Notes: generated from the letters alone by a model not told the origin. A DNA stretch of 64,000 bases from Alphaproteobacteria bacterium (GCA_021775955.1 JAJFGU010000024.1:62001-126000), one strand, 5' to 3'. Numbered from the stretch's first letter, positions 35,493 through 47,092 are shown. Numbers and translations: made by a program.

Positions 35493-36644
35493 ATGCACAG
35501 TTTTAAGAAAAATCTTGAGCAGCTTAAAGAGCGGGGGCGTTACCGTTCTTTAACTTTGCCGGGTGGTATTGATCTGACATCCAATGATTACCTTGGATTT
35601 CGGAATCATCCGAAGCTGCGGGCGGCGGCTCTGCGCGCTATCGAATCGGGCATGGATATAGGCTCCGGCGGATCGCGGCTGCTAAGGGGCAATCACGAAG
35701 CGCATGGGGAGCTTGAAGACTTTGCGGCTGAATTCTTTGGCACGGAGCGCGCGCTGTATTTTGCCACCGGGTTTCAGGCCAATTACGCCTTGTTCACGAC
35801 CTTGCCAACCCGTCATGATGTGGTGCTGTTTGATTCTCTAATCCATGCCAGCGTCATCGAGGGCATTCACGCCGGCCACGCGCGCACCATAAAAATTCCG
35901 CATAATGATTTGAATGCTTATGAAGAGGCGCTGAAGCGTTTTCGTGATGAGGCAGAACAAATTTTCATCGCCGTCGAGTCGCTGTATTCGATGGATGGGG
36001 ATTTCGCGCCGCTGCCGGAGCTCTACGAGTTGGCACAAAAATATGATGCGATTCTGATCGTTGATGAAGCGCACGCCACCGGCGTCTGGGGTGAGAATGG
36101 CAAGGGCTGTGCGGAATCGTTATCGCCGGACAATCTCATCACCCTTCATACCTGCGGCAAGGCGCTGGGTGTGGCCGGTGGTCTGGTTTGCGCTTCTGCG
36201 GATATCATCGACACGCTCATTAACACCGCCCGACCCTTTATTTATTCTACCGCCCCGCCACCGTTACAGGCTCTGTTGGTACAGGAAGCGCTCAAGCTCT
36301 CCGCCAGCGCAGAAGGCCAGCAACAGCGGACCTCTCTCCGCATCATTTGTGATTATGTAAAATTAAATATAAGAGGGATAAATGGCTCCTCCTTAGGGGA
36401 GGGTGTCACCACGGAAGAGGCGGGAAGCCAGATTGTTCCCATTATTCTCGGTGAAGACAGCCGTGCCGTTCATGTGGCCAGCGAACTCCAAAAAGCCGGG
36501 TTTGATATTCGCGCCATCCGCCCGCCGACCGTTCCCGAAGGCACGGCGCGGTTACGGCTGTCTTTAAACGCCGATCTCGATGAAAAAACACTGGATCGCT
36601 TTTTTGACCACCTTCTTCCCCATTTGCAGGACAAAGCAGCGTGA
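35493..36644 (+). CDS. bioF: 8-amino-7-oxononanoate synthase BioF
   Basis: BioF condenses pimeloyl-ACP (or -CoA) with L-alanine. The start at 35493 (MHSFKKNLEQ) gives 383 residues, matching the family. Visible motifs are LTSNDYLGF, GSGGSRLLRGNHEAH, the PLP aspartate segment IVDEAHATGVWG, the Schiff-base Lys in HTCGKALGVAGG, and RPPTVPEGTARLRLSL near the end. A segment at about residues 296-312 (SSLGEGVTTEEAGS) is encoded by DNA resembling an intergenic palindromic repeat, with little change in protein length. The stop overlaps the bioD GTG start. Confidence 0.95.
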   Translation: MHSFKKNLEQLKERGRYRSLTLPGGIDLTSNDYLGFRNHPKLRAAALRAIESGMDIGSGGSRLLRGNHEAHGELEDFAAEFFGTERALYFATGFQANYALFTTLPTRHDVVLFDSLIHASVIEGIHAGHARTIKIPHNDLNAYEEALKRFRDEAEQIFIAVESLYSMDGDFAPLPELYELAQKYDAILIVDEAHATGVWGENGKGCAESLSPDNLITLHTCGKALGVAGGLVCASADIIDTLINTARPFIYSTAPPPLQALLVQEALKLSASAEGQQQRTSLRIICDYVKLNIRGINGSSLGEGVTTEEAGSQIVPIILGEDSRAVHVASELQKAGFDIRAIRPPTVPEGTARLRLSLNADLDEKTLDRFFDHLLPHLQDKAA

Positions 36645-37318
36645 GCAATTTCATCATCACAGGCACGGATACCGATGTAGGCAAAACGGTTTTTGCCGCG
36701 ATGCTGGTGCAGGCACTCGGTGCGAATTACTGGAAGCCTTTGCAATCGGGCATTGCGGGCGGTGTCGATACCAAAACGGTCCAGAATCTGACCGGCCTGC
36801 CGGATGAGCGATTCCTGCCGGAACAATATATTTTCTCCGAAGCTCTTTCGCCGCACCGCGCCGCCGAGATTGATGGGATGGAGGTTGATATCAACGCTCT
36901 CACCCTCCCGCAATCGGAGCGGCCCTTGATTATTGAAGGGGCAGGCGGGCTGATGGTGCCGCTGAGCCGTAAAAACCTTCAGATTAACCTGTTCAAAAAA
37001 TGGAATATTCCGGTGATTCTATGCGCACGGAGCGGGCTGGGCACGCTCAATCACACGCTTTTGTCGCTCGAAGCCCTGTGGGCCCGCAAAATACCAATTT
37101 ACGGAATTGCCTTTATCGGCGAGGAAAATGAGGATAATATCCGCACCATTGCCGAATTTTCGGGCGAAAAGGTGCTGGGACGCTTGCCAATGCTTGCGCA
37201 GCCGGGCCCTGATTCGCTACAAAAGGCCTTTGATGAGAATTTTAAGGTAGGGGATTTTATAAGTGACCAGGGTTTCACCCATATGGCATCCAATGACGCA
37301 GCACGCGCTGCTTCCTGA
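36641..37318 (+). CDS. bioD: Dethiobiotin synthetase BioD
   Basis: BioD carboxylates and closes 7,8-diaminononanoate using ATP. The 225-residue protein starts at a GTG overlapping the bioF stop (GTGA) and shows the P-loop GTDTDVGKT at residues 8-16, WKPLQSG, and EGAGGLMVPLSR. The 3' end overlaps bioA by 56 bases. Translational coupling along bioF-bioD-bioA is therefore tight. Confidence 0.96.
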   Translation: MSNFIITGTDTDVGKTVFAAMLVQALGANYWKPLQSGIAGGVDTKTVQNLTGLPDERFLPEQYIFSEALSPHRAAEIDGMEVDINALTLPQSERPLIIEGAGGLMVPLSRKNLQINLFKKWNIPVILCARSGLGTLNHTLLSLEALWARKIPIYGIAFIGEENEDNIRTIAEFSGEKVLGRLPMLAQPGPDSLQKAFDENFKVGDFISDQGFTHMASNDAARAAS

Positions 37319-38546
37319 TTCTATTCAGATAGAGCGGGCGGAAGGCGCGTCACTGTACACCAAAGACGGGCGGCGGATTGTTGACGGGATTTCATCCTGG
37401 TGGGTCAACACCCACGGCCATTGCCATCCAAAAATCGTCAAAGCCGTGCAAAAGCAGGCTGAAAAACTTGAGCAGGTGGTTTTTGCCGGTTTCACGCATG
37501 AGCCTGCCGAAGAGCTCACGAAAAAACTGTTGCGCATTGCCGATCCGTCTTTGGAGTTTGTTTTTTATTCCGATAGCGGCTCGACGGCTGTTGAGGTTGC
37601 CCTGAAAATGGCGATGGGTCATTTCGAACATCAGGGAAAATCGCGGCGCAAAATCGTTGCGCTGGAGGGTGCCTATCACGGTGATACCTTTGGTGCGATG
37701 AGTGTGAGCGAGCGCAGCGTGTTCAACCGGATTTACGAACCGTATTTGTTTGATGTGACGCATCTGCCGTTTCCGTCTGAAGGCCAGGAAGAAAAAACGC
37801 TTGAGGAATTTAAAGCGGTGTTGCGCGGTGGTGATGTTGCGGCGTTGATTGTCGAGCCGCTGGTGCAGGGCGCTGCCGGGATGCGGGTTTACTCCACTGA
37901 GACGCTCAAAGCCCTGCATGATATGTGCCGCCAGCATGACGTGCTTCTGATTGCCGACGAAGTGATGACTGGCTTTGGCCGTACCGGGCGCATGTTTGCT
38001 TGTGAAGAGGCGGGAATCGCGCCCGATTTAATGTGCCTGTCCAAAGGCCTGACCGGTGGATTCTTACCGATGGGCGCGACTTTGGCGACCAAAGAAATTT
38101 ATATGGGCTTTTTCAATCAGGACCGCAGCCGGACTTTCTTCCACTCCACGTCCTTTACCGGCAATGCACTGGCCTGCGCTGCGGCGGTGGCCAGTCTGGA
38201 GATTTGGGAGAGCGAACCGGTGATGCAAAGCATTCGCGAGATTGAAGAGGCACATAAACGCGCGGCCGGTTGGTTTTATGCGCGGCCCGATGTCGCGGCG
38301 CTCAGGGTGAAAGGCTCTATTTTCGCCTTCGATATCAAAGATGACGTGAACGGCTATCTGTCGCCCGTCGGTCCCAAGCTGTACGATTATATGCTGAAAA
38401 ATGATGTGCTGATCAGACCCATCGGCAACACGGTTTATGTTTTGCCGCCTTATTGCATAGCCAATGAAGATTTGGAGAGAATTTATGAAACACTCTGGCG
38501 AGCCCTGGACCATGTCCGGGATGAAGGACTTGAACGCGCCGCATGA
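37263..38546 (+). CDS. bioA: Adenosylmethionine-8-amino-7-oxononanoate aminotransferase BioA
   Basis: BioA converts 8-amino-7-oxononanoate to 7,8-diaminononanoate with SAM as amino donor. The 427-residue class III aminotransferase starts at GTG 37263; a later start would remove the conserved WHPMTQH (W8). Also visible: GISSWWVNTHGH, SGSTAVEVALKMA, LIADEVMTGFGRTG, the PLP Lys in LSKGLTGGFLPMG, and FHSTSFTGNALACAA. The gene overlaps bioD upstream and the di-iron protein gene downstream. Confidence 0.97.
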   Translation: MTRVSPIWHPMTQHALLPDSIQIERAEGASLYTKDGRRIVDGISSWWVNTHGHCHPKIVKAVQKQAEKLEQVVFAGFTHEPAEELTKKLLRIADPSLEFVFYSDSGSTAVEVALKMAMGHFEHQGKSRRKIVALEGAYHGDTFGAMSVSERSVFNRIYEPYLFDVTHLPFPSEGQEEKTLEEFKAVLRGGDVAALIVEPLVQGAAGMRVYSTETLKALHDMCRQHDVLLIADEVMTGFGRTGRMFACEEAGIAPDLMCLSKGLTGGFLPMGATLATKEIYMGFFNQDRSRTFFHSTSFTGNALACAAAVASLEIWESEPVMQSIREIEEAHKRAAGWFYARPDVAALRVKGSIFAFDIKDDVNGYLSPVGPKLYDYMLKNDVLIRPIGNTVYVLPPYCIANEDLERIYETLWRALDHVRDEGLERAA

Positions 38547-39129
38547 AGCGCCGGTGCGTGATTTCCTGCAAAATTTGACCACCGCGCCGCGTGAACATGC
38601 GCGGTTCATGAACATGCTTTCGATGCTGGAGCATATGGGCAGCCGCAAGATTATGCTCTCGCAGATGGATAAGGTGCTGACCGAAGATATCCTGAAGCAT
38701 CTGGCCGAAGAAGCCCGCCACGCCTATTTCTTCAAGCGCCAGGCCGAGCGTGTGGCTGGGCATGCTCTCGATGGTTATAACGAAGAAAATACGATGTCCC
38801 GGGTCCCGGCGCTGATGTATTTCGGCCGTATGGATGCCGGGATTGCGAAGATCGTTGGGCCGGACAATGCCTATCCCTGGGTGTCTCTGATTATCGAGCT
38901 GCGCGCCTGCTGGCTGTACGCGATTTATCAGGAGGTTCTCGAAGGCTCGAACCTGCATATTTCGCTAAAAAGCCTGCTGGCAGAAGAGGATATGCATCTG
39001 GCCGAGATGTTTGAGATGTGCGGCGCCGATGAGCAGAGAATTCAAACCCTTTGCCGCCTTGAAACCGGGCTTTTTGAAAAATTGTGGACAAATCTGTGCG
39101 CAACCTTCTCTCTGCCGCAGGCAGCGTGA
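38485..39129 (+). CDS. Ferritin-like di-iron protein in the biotin operon
   Basis: A 214-residue helical protein. The ATG at 38485 has GGAGAG just upstream and lies inside the end of bioA (62-base overlap). Ligand geometry of a ferritin-like di-iron centre is clear: Glu49, Glu76-x-x-His79 (EEARH), Glu138 and Glu168-x-x-His171 (EEDMH), on four helices with 27 and 30 residues between pairs. No signal peptide. It could be an oxygenase, oxidase or iron-binding protein. Position suggests a role in biotin synthesis, possibly making or trimming the pimeloyl precursor, because bioC/bioH are not in the window; this is inference only. Confidence 0.8.
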   Translation: MKHSGEPWTMSGMKDLNAPHEAPVRDFLQNLTTAPREHARFMNMLSMLEHMGSRKIMLSQMDKVLTEDILKHLAEEARHAYFFKRQAERVAGHALDGYNEENTMSRVPALMYFGRMDAGIAKIVGPDNAYPWVSLIIELRACWLYAIYQEVLEGSNLHISLKSLLAEEDMHLAEMFEMCGADEQRIQTLCRLETGLFEKLWTNLCATFSLPQAA

Positions 39130-39207
39130 TTTTAAGCTTCCCAGCAGCTTTTTCCCTGTGCTATGCTCCGATTCCCTGATTAACATTTTAACGTATGGAT
39201 TCGTCCC

Positions 39208-40323
39208 ATGAAACTCAGCATCGAGCGCGCCGCCCTTCTCAGATCTCTTAATCATGTGCAAAGCGTTGTCGAGCGGCGAAATACCATTCCGATCCTGTCC
39301 AATGTTCTGATCAAAGCCGAAGATGGCGTTTTGTCGCTGGCGACCACGGATATGGACCTCGAGATTAACGAATCTGTGGCCGCTCATGTGAGTGCGCCCG
39401 GCGCGACAACGGTACCGGCCCATACGCTGCATGATATTGTCCGTAAATTATCTGATGATACGGAAGTAGAGCTGCAGCTCAATGACGAAGGCACGCTGAT
39501 GAATGTCTCGGCGGGCCGTTCCAATTTTAAGCTGAGCTGCCTGCAGACAGCTGATTTCCCGGAAATAGGAACGGGCGAGCTACCAACCTCTCTGTCCCTG
39601 CCGGCGGCGGATTTGCGCGCTCTGATTGACCGCACCAAATTTGCGATGTCGACCGAGGAAACACGTTATTACCTCAACGGCATTTATCTGCATGAAGCGG
39701 AAAATGATGGCGTCAAGGTCCTGCGCGCTGTGGCGACAGACGGCCACCGTTTGGCACGGTTTGAAATGCCGCTGCCCGATGGTGCGGCTGGCATGCCAGG
39801 TGTGATTATTCCGCGCAAGGCGATTGGTGAGCTGCGTAAATTAATTGACGAAGCGGCCGATACGATTGAAGTCACATTGTCCGAGAGCAAAATCCGTTTT
39901 GCCTTTGACCATGTGGTCATGACCTCGAAGCTGATTGACGGCACGTTTCCCGACTATCAAAAAGTTATTCCCGAAGGCAATGACAAAATTGTCGAGATCG
40001 ATCCGAAAATCTTTACCAGCGCGATTGACCGTGTCTCTACTATTTCCGATGGCAAATCCCGCGCAGTAAAGATCACGCTCCAGGGCAAGACCATGACGCT
40101 CTCGGCCAGCTCCCCCGATGCGGGCAGCGCCACCGAAGAGGTTGAAGTCAGCGGCGATACCGATATCGAGATCGGCTTTAACGCGAAATATCTGCTGGAT
40201 ATCACTTCGCAAATTGAAGGCGAAGGTTGCCGCCTGACGTTGGCCGACCCGGCTTCGCCAACGATTATCCAGGATAATTCTGACCCGAGCTCTCTTTACG
40301 TCATCATGCCGCTGCGGGTGTAA
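39208..40323 (+). CDS. dnaN: DNA polymerase III beta subunit (sliding clamp)
   Basis: A 371-residue beta clamp starting MKLSIERAALLRSLNHVQSV, with NTIPILSNVLI, a middle domain containing TRYYLNGIYLH and ATDGHRLA, and the C-terminal YVIMPLRV ending. It tethers polymerase III to DNA. It follows the biotin operon after about 80 bases and is followed by recF; in most relatives it directly follows dnaA. Confidence 0.98.
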   Translation: MKLSIERAALLRSLNHVQSVVERRNTIPILSNVLIKAEDGVLSLATTDMDLEINESVAAHVSAPGATTVPAHTLHDIVRKLSDDTEVELQLNDEGTLMNVSAGRSNFKLSCLQTADFPEIGTGELPTSLSLPAADLRALIDRTKFAMSTEETRYYLNGIYLHEAENDGVKVLRAVATDGHRLARFEMPLPDGAAGMPGVIIPRKAIGELRKLIDEAADTIEVTLSESKIRFAFDHVVMTSKLIDGTFPDYQKVIPEGNDKIVEIDPKIFTSAIDRVSTISDGKSRAVKITLQGKTMTLSASSPDAGSATEEVEVSGDTDIEIGFNAKYLLDITSQIEGEGCRLTLADPASPTIIQDNSDPSSLYVIMPLRV

Positions 40324-40347
40324 TCAATTTTCGTCTTTTGGCCTGCA

Positions 40348-40423
40348 AATAATGGTTTTCTGCGCTTCCGGTTCGCATGTACGTCATGTACATTTACGCT
40401 TCCGGTTCTCGAAAACCATTATT
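40348..40423. repeat. Hairpin repeat between dnaN and recF, GTAC-core type
   Basis: AATAATGGTTTTC and GAAAACCATTATT are perfect 13-base arms. The interior holds two copies of CGCTTCCGGTTC and the core CATGTACgtcatGTACAT, as in the groES-groEL repeat. No T-run follows, so it is not a standard terminator. Confidence 0.7.
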
Positions 40424-40498
40424 TTCGGCACAAAATACTTTAATTGATAAGGACTAAAAATCTCTGTGTTCTCTGCGTCTCTGTGGTTAAAGTAAACC

Positions 40499-41647
40499 AT
40501 GTCTTATCTTTTATCCCTCAAACTCCATAATTTCCGCTGTTACGAACAGGCGGCGCTGGGTGATCTGGGCTCCGGGCTGATCGTTCTGCATGGGCCGAAC
40601 GGCGCGGGCAAGACCAATGTGCTGGAGGCGGTGTCGTTTCTTTCACCGGGTAGAGGTTTGCGCGGAGCCAAAGTGATGGAGATGCAATGCCGTGATGCGG
40701 GGGAGCCCTGGGCGGTGGCGGCGCAAGTAGAAACCAAACATGGCGCGGTTCGCCTTGGCACCGGGCTGGATGCGCAAACCGAAAAACGTACCATCCGTAT
40801 CAACGGCGAAAATGCCAAAAGCCAGAGCGCGCTGGCTGATTATGTGTCCTGCGTCTGGTTGACGCCGCAAATGGATCGGTTGTTCATTGATGCGGCGCGT
40901 GAGCGGCGGCGGTTTTTGGATCGTCTGGTCTTTGCTTTTGATCCCGGCCATTCCGGCCGCACCACGCGGTATGAAAACGCCATGCGCCAGCGCTCCAAAT
41001 TATTGCAGGATGATGATACACCCGACATAGCATGGCTGGACGCGCTGGAATCACAAATGGCAGAAACCGGCACGGCACTGGCCGCGGCGCGGCTGGAATT
41101 TACCCAACGTCTGCAACGTGCCTGTGATAAGTCAGACAGCGAATTTTTTCCCCAGGCCAACATAAGCGTCAACGGCACGATTGAAGAACTGCTCGGCAAT
41201 GCTCCGGCGCTCGAGGTCGAGGAAATGTTCGCCTATCAGCTCAAACAATCGCGCGGGCAGGATGCAAGGGCGGGTGGCGCGGTCACGGGTCCGCATAAAA
41301 GTGATCTTGCCGTGCGCTATGCGGCAAAAGATATGGCGGCAGATCAATGCTCGACCGGAGAGCAAAAAGCGCTGCTGATAGGGCTGATATTGGCGCATGC
41401 ACGGCTGATTGCGGCAGAGCGCGGCGCACCGCCGATTTTGCTGCTTGATGAAGTGGCCGCGCATCTGGATGAAACCCGCCGGGCGGCGCTTTATGATTTG
41501 CTGGAATCTCTCGGCGGCCAGGTCTGGCTGACGGGGACGGAAGAAAAATTATTCGAGGCCGTACAGGATAAAGCCCGGTTTTTTGAAGTAAAAGACGCGC
41601 AAATCAAGCCTGCGCAGCGGCCAGCTTGTCTTCGAAGCGTTTCATAA
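40499..41647 (+). CDS. recF: DNA replication and repair protein RecF
   Basis: RecF loads RecA at gapped DNA. The 382-residue SMC-like ATPase has Walker A GPNGAGKTN near residue 34, the signature STGEQKALLIG and Walker B ILLLDEVAAHLD. It begins MSYLLSLKLHNFRCY, as expected. The last 44 bases overlap the convergent hisC gene, and the C-terminal residues beyond VKDAQIK are probably non-conserved read-through. Confidence 0.96.
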   Translation: MSYLLSLKLHNFRCYEQAALGDLGSGLIVLHGPNGAGKTNVLEAVSFLSPGRGLRGAKVMEMQCRDAGEPWAVAAQVETKHGAVRLGTGLDAQTEKRTIRINGENAKSQSALADYVSCVWLTPQMDRLFIDAARERRRFLDRLVFAFDPGHSGRTTRYENAMRQRSKLLQDDDTPDIAWLDALESQMAETGTALAAARLEFTQRLQRACDKSDSEFFPQANISVNGTIEELLGNAPALEVEEMFAYQLKQSRGQDARAGGAVTGPHKSDLAVRYAAKDMAADQCSTGEQKALLIGLILAHARLIAAERGAPPILLLDEVAAHLDETRRAALYDLLESLGGQVWLTGTEEKLFEAVQDKARFFEVKDAQIKPAQRPACLRSVS

Positions 41648-42716
41648 GGTTCAGCAGATAATCATTTTGCTCCGGCGAGCCGACAGTGATGCGGATGCAG
41701 CCCTGAGTTTCCGGCTTATCCGAAAAATCGCGCAGGATCATATCGTTCTCGGCCATAAATCCGACGAACTCCTGGACCATATCCTTATCCAGTTTCACCA
41801 GCAGGAAATTAGAATCGGAATGGTAAACTTTTTTAATCAGACGCGACGTGCGTAAAGCCTCGGTCAATCTTTCACGCTCAGCCAAAATGGCTTTAATGTT
41901 CTTTTGAAAATCCTCTTTGCTTTCTTTTGAAAGCGCTCTCAAAGCGGCCGTGACGCTGGGCCGGGGCAGAGGGTATATCTCTGACACTTTTTCTTTCATG
42001 AAGGCGATAAAATCTTCATCGGCGCATAAGGTCACGCCCATACGCACCCCGGCCAGGGAATACGCCTTAGACAGCGTACGTAAAATAATAAGATTGGGGT
42101 GTTCTTCCAGCTTTTCACTGAGACTGCCCTGATCGGAGAATTCAACATAAGCCTCATCAAGAATGATCGCGCTGGTGTCCTCCAGCTCCCGGCAGATGGT
42201 CAAAATGTCCTCATGGTCAAAAGCGCCCCCTGTCGGGTTGTTGGGCGAGCAGATATAGACGATTTTGGCCTTTTTGCTTTTGGCGGTTTCGATGATTTTT
42301 TCAGTGTCGAGATGAAATGTCCCGGCTTCCTCAAGGAGCGGCACTTCAACGACCTCTGCGGGCATAGAATGCGCATCGACTTTGTAAATTCCGAAAGTCG
42401 GTGGATGGATTAGAACGCTATCTTTATGCGGCTCGCAAAAAACCCGGGTGAGCAGTTTTATCGATTCATCCGCCCCGCGCGTGGCCAGAACTTGCCCTGG
42501 CTGCACGCCATAGGCCTCCGCATAAGCTTCCAGCAATTCCGCCGGTTGCGGCTCGGGATAGCGGTTCATGCCCTTCAGACCCGGCAGGGAATACGGGTTT
42601 TCATTGGCGTTCAGGTAGATCTTTTCATTTGATTTCGCGCCCAGCATCCCGGCCGAGACATAGCCGGAAAGGTCCTGATAATGCGGGCGGATAAGCTTTT
42701 TTAGCTGTTCATTCAT
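41604..42716 (-). CDS. hisC: Histidinol-phosphate aminotransferase HisC
   Basis: HisC transaminates imidazole acetol-phosphate in histidine synthesis. The 370-residue class I/II aminotransferase shows LNANENPYSLPG, ATRGADESIKLLTRVF, SPNNPTGGAF, LDEAYVEFS and the PLP Lys in LRTLSKAYSLAGVRMG. The start ATG (42714-42716) lies two bases from the left arm of a large inverted repeat and no Shine-Dalgarno is visible on the minus strand. The element may therefore have replaced the native leader. Confidence 0.93.
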   Translation of the reverse strand: MNEQLKKLIRPHYQDLSGYVSAGMLGAKSNEKIYLNANENPYSLPGLKGMNRYPEPQPAELLEAYAEAYGVQPGQVLATRGADESIKLLTRVFCEPHKDSVLIHPPTFGIYKVDAHSMPAEVVEVPLLEEAGTFHLDTEKIIETAKSKKAKIVYICSPNNPTGGAFDHEDILTICRELEDTSAIILDEAYVEFSDQGSLSEKLEEHPNLIILRTLSKAYSLAGVRMGVTLCADEDFIAFMKEKVSEIYPLPRPSVTAALRALSKESKEDFQKNIKAILAERERLTEALRTSRLIKKVYHSDSNFLLVKLDKDMVQEFVGFMAENDMILRDFSDKPETQGCIRITVGSPEQNDYLLNLMKRFEDKLAAAQA

Positions 42717-42718
42717 TG

Positions 42719-43055
42719 AGGGTCAAAACTCACAGCTTTTATCCATTCTGCGCGAGCATAATTTTTGATGGATGTTTGTGAAAAGGGCGCCGGGCATAGC
42801 CGGAGGATACGGTCAAGCGCTTTGAGCAAACAGATACAAAAATTTGCCGCGCCCACAAAGCAAACCCAAAGGGTTTGTTTGTATTTTAAAAAATGCGAAC
42901 AAGGCGTCGCCTTGCTTCGCAGGGTGACAAAATAAAAGGAAATTAGCGGCGTTTTGCCAATTCGAATATGCTTTGGCATGTACATCATTGTCAAAATTTG
43001 CTCCTTTCCTTTTATTTTGTCACAGAATTGTATAAAAGCTGTGAGTTTTGACCCT
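42719..43055. mobile_element. Nested inverted-repeat element (MITE-like)
   Basis: Perfect 24-base terminal inverted repeats lie at 42719-42742 (beginning AGGGTCAAAACTCACAGC) and 43032-43055; pairing continues imperfectly for about ten more bases. Inside, a second perfect 19-base inverted repeat lies at 42924-42942 (beginning GTGACAAAATAAAAGG) and 43005-43023. No transposase frame is present. Small size, long terminal repeats and absence of coding fit a non-autonomous element or a large intergenic hairpin. It fills the whole gap between the divergent hisC and transporter genes. Confidence 0.7.
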
Positions 43056-43075
43056 ACGGATGATAGTAAGAAAGC

Positions 43076-43972
43076 ATGGATTTGTCTTGGATTTTCTTTG
43101 CTTTGGTTGCAGCTGTATCGCAGGCGGCCCTGCCGCTCATGAATGAGTATTTTCAGGTTCGCTCGATTTATCTCATGTTCTGGATGCGCGCGCTGGTTTT
43201 GATCGCGATAAGCCCGCTCATCTTCGTTTTTACGCCGCCGGAAGATCCTCTGTTTTATCTTTTTGTATTCATGAGTGGCTGTATTTTTGCGTATTTCGAT
43301 TTGGTTTATATTGGGCTGGGGGCCAGCAAGGGGGCAGGTGCGGTCACAAGAATCGAGCCGCTGAGTGTCGGGGCCACCTTTTTAATGTGGCTGATGTTTG
43401 CGCCAGCTCTGCTCGGGGAGTATATGAGTAGCCCCTTGCGCAGCGGCGCGATTCTTCTGGCATTCGCAGGAAGCATCTATTTCGGGCTGCGGCTGCGCCA
43501 TTGCGAGATCAGCCGGGATACCTTGCGTCAGATGGCATTGCCGATTGTCCTGGGTGCGCTTGGGATTATTCTCGGCAAGCTGGCGATGGACCATTCCGAG
43601 GTAGGCAGCGGCGTGGCTTATTATTGCCTTGTGCAAACGTTCACTGCTTTTTCGATATATGTGATCATTTTAAATACGCCAATCCTTGCCCGCCTGGATC
43701 CGAATGTGCATTTGAAGGCTTCTTTGTTTGACAAGAAATTGCTGATTGCCGGAGGCTGTATTGCGCTGAACTGGCTTATCCATACACCGTCGAAATATTA
43801 CGCGATTGATCAGGTCGAAAATCCGGCCTATGTCACGGTGATTACACTCACCTCGCCGCTTTGGGTTTTGCTGGTTTATAAGCTCATTGGAAGGCGTGAA
43901 AAAGCCGATATTACCTCCGGCCTCGGCATCGTTTTTTGCGCCCTTATTCTGGTGCTGGCAACGCAGCTTTGA
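43076..43972 (+). CDS. EamA/DMT-type membrane transporter
   Basis: A 298-residue protein with about ten membrane helices arranged as two repeated halves, typical of the drug/metabolite transporter superfamily. The second half includes ENPAYVTVITLTSPLWVLLVYKLIGRRE, a characteristic EamA stretch. It would move a small metabolite across the inner membrane; the substrate is unknown. It starts 20 bases beyond the right arm of the inverted-repeat element. Confidence 0.8.
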   Translation: MDLSWIFFALVAAVSQAALPLMNEYFQVRSIYLMFWMRALVLIAISPLIFVFTPPEDPLFYLFVFMSGCIFAYFDLVYIGLGASKGAGAVTRIEPLSVGATFLMWLMFAPALLGEYMSSPLRSGAILLAFAGSIYFGLRLRHCEISRDTLRQMALPIVLGALGIILGKLAMDHSEVGSGVAYYCLVQTFTAFSIYVIILNTPILARLDPNVHLKASLFDKKLLIAGGCIALNWLIHTPSKYYAIDQVENPAYVTVITLTSPLWVLLVYKLIGRREKADITSGLGIVFCALILVLATQL

Positions 43973-44026
43973 GAATATTCATAAACCCCTTGATTTTTGC
44001 ATAAATATGGAATAAGTACATCATTC

Positions 44027-44410
44027 ATGAGTACAGACAGTAACGAAGTAACGAAAACCAACGGTAATGGGGACGTTTTTATATCAACAGCGGTCTCCGG
44101 CATCGTTGTACTTGCAGCAGGAATTGGCACTTTTATGTGTTCTTCTGGTAGAGTCGGCGCAGGCTCTTCTTTGTTGGCAGCATCTACGGCACTTGCAATT
44201 ATTACAGCTGCATTGGTAAGCAAGGAACGTAGAATGCAATTTGTATCCGGCATGACCATTTCATCTGCATTGTCGATAATGTTATTGGGAGTAGCAGGAA
44301 GTTTTCAGGAAGCTGCAGGAGACAAAACAACCGAAGAGCCAGTCACTTTAACCAAGGTTGTTGAATTGGATAATTCATCTTTTCTGCAGGAAGAAACCCC
44401 CGTTCCCTAG
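44027..44410 (+). CDS. Small membrane protein, hypothetical
   Basis: A 127-residue protein with two or three hydrophobic helices (about 18-36, 43-62 and 72-88) and an acidic C-terminal tail. The start at 44027 (MSTDSNEVTK) is preferred over an upstream ATG. The family is unknown. It lies alone between the transporter and gyrB; the gap before gyrB (about 185 bases) probably holds the gyrB promoter. Confidence 0.55.
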   Translation: MSTDSNEVTKTNGNGDVFISTAVSGIVVLAAGIGTFMCSSGRVGAGSSLLAASTALAIITAALVSKERRMQFVSGMTISSALSIMLLGVAGSFQEAAGDKTTEEPVTLTKVVELDNSSFLQEETPVP

Positions 44411-44554
44411 AATATAATTAGCCCTCTCAAATCTCCACTTTTATACAGCTGTAAAAACCTAAAAAAACTGAAGAAAACCGCGCTTTTTGCCTATGTTTTT
44501 GGGCCCCGCCATGCTATAAATAGTAGCATAGAAAAGCAGAAAAATTTTGAGTAA

Positions 44555-47092
<2,538 letters not shown>

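Noticed and set aside
42713-42994. A 93-codon minus-strand ORF across the nested inverted-repeat element
   Set aside because: It is formed by the terminal repeats themselves (both ends encode KAVSFDP) and has no ribosome-binding site.
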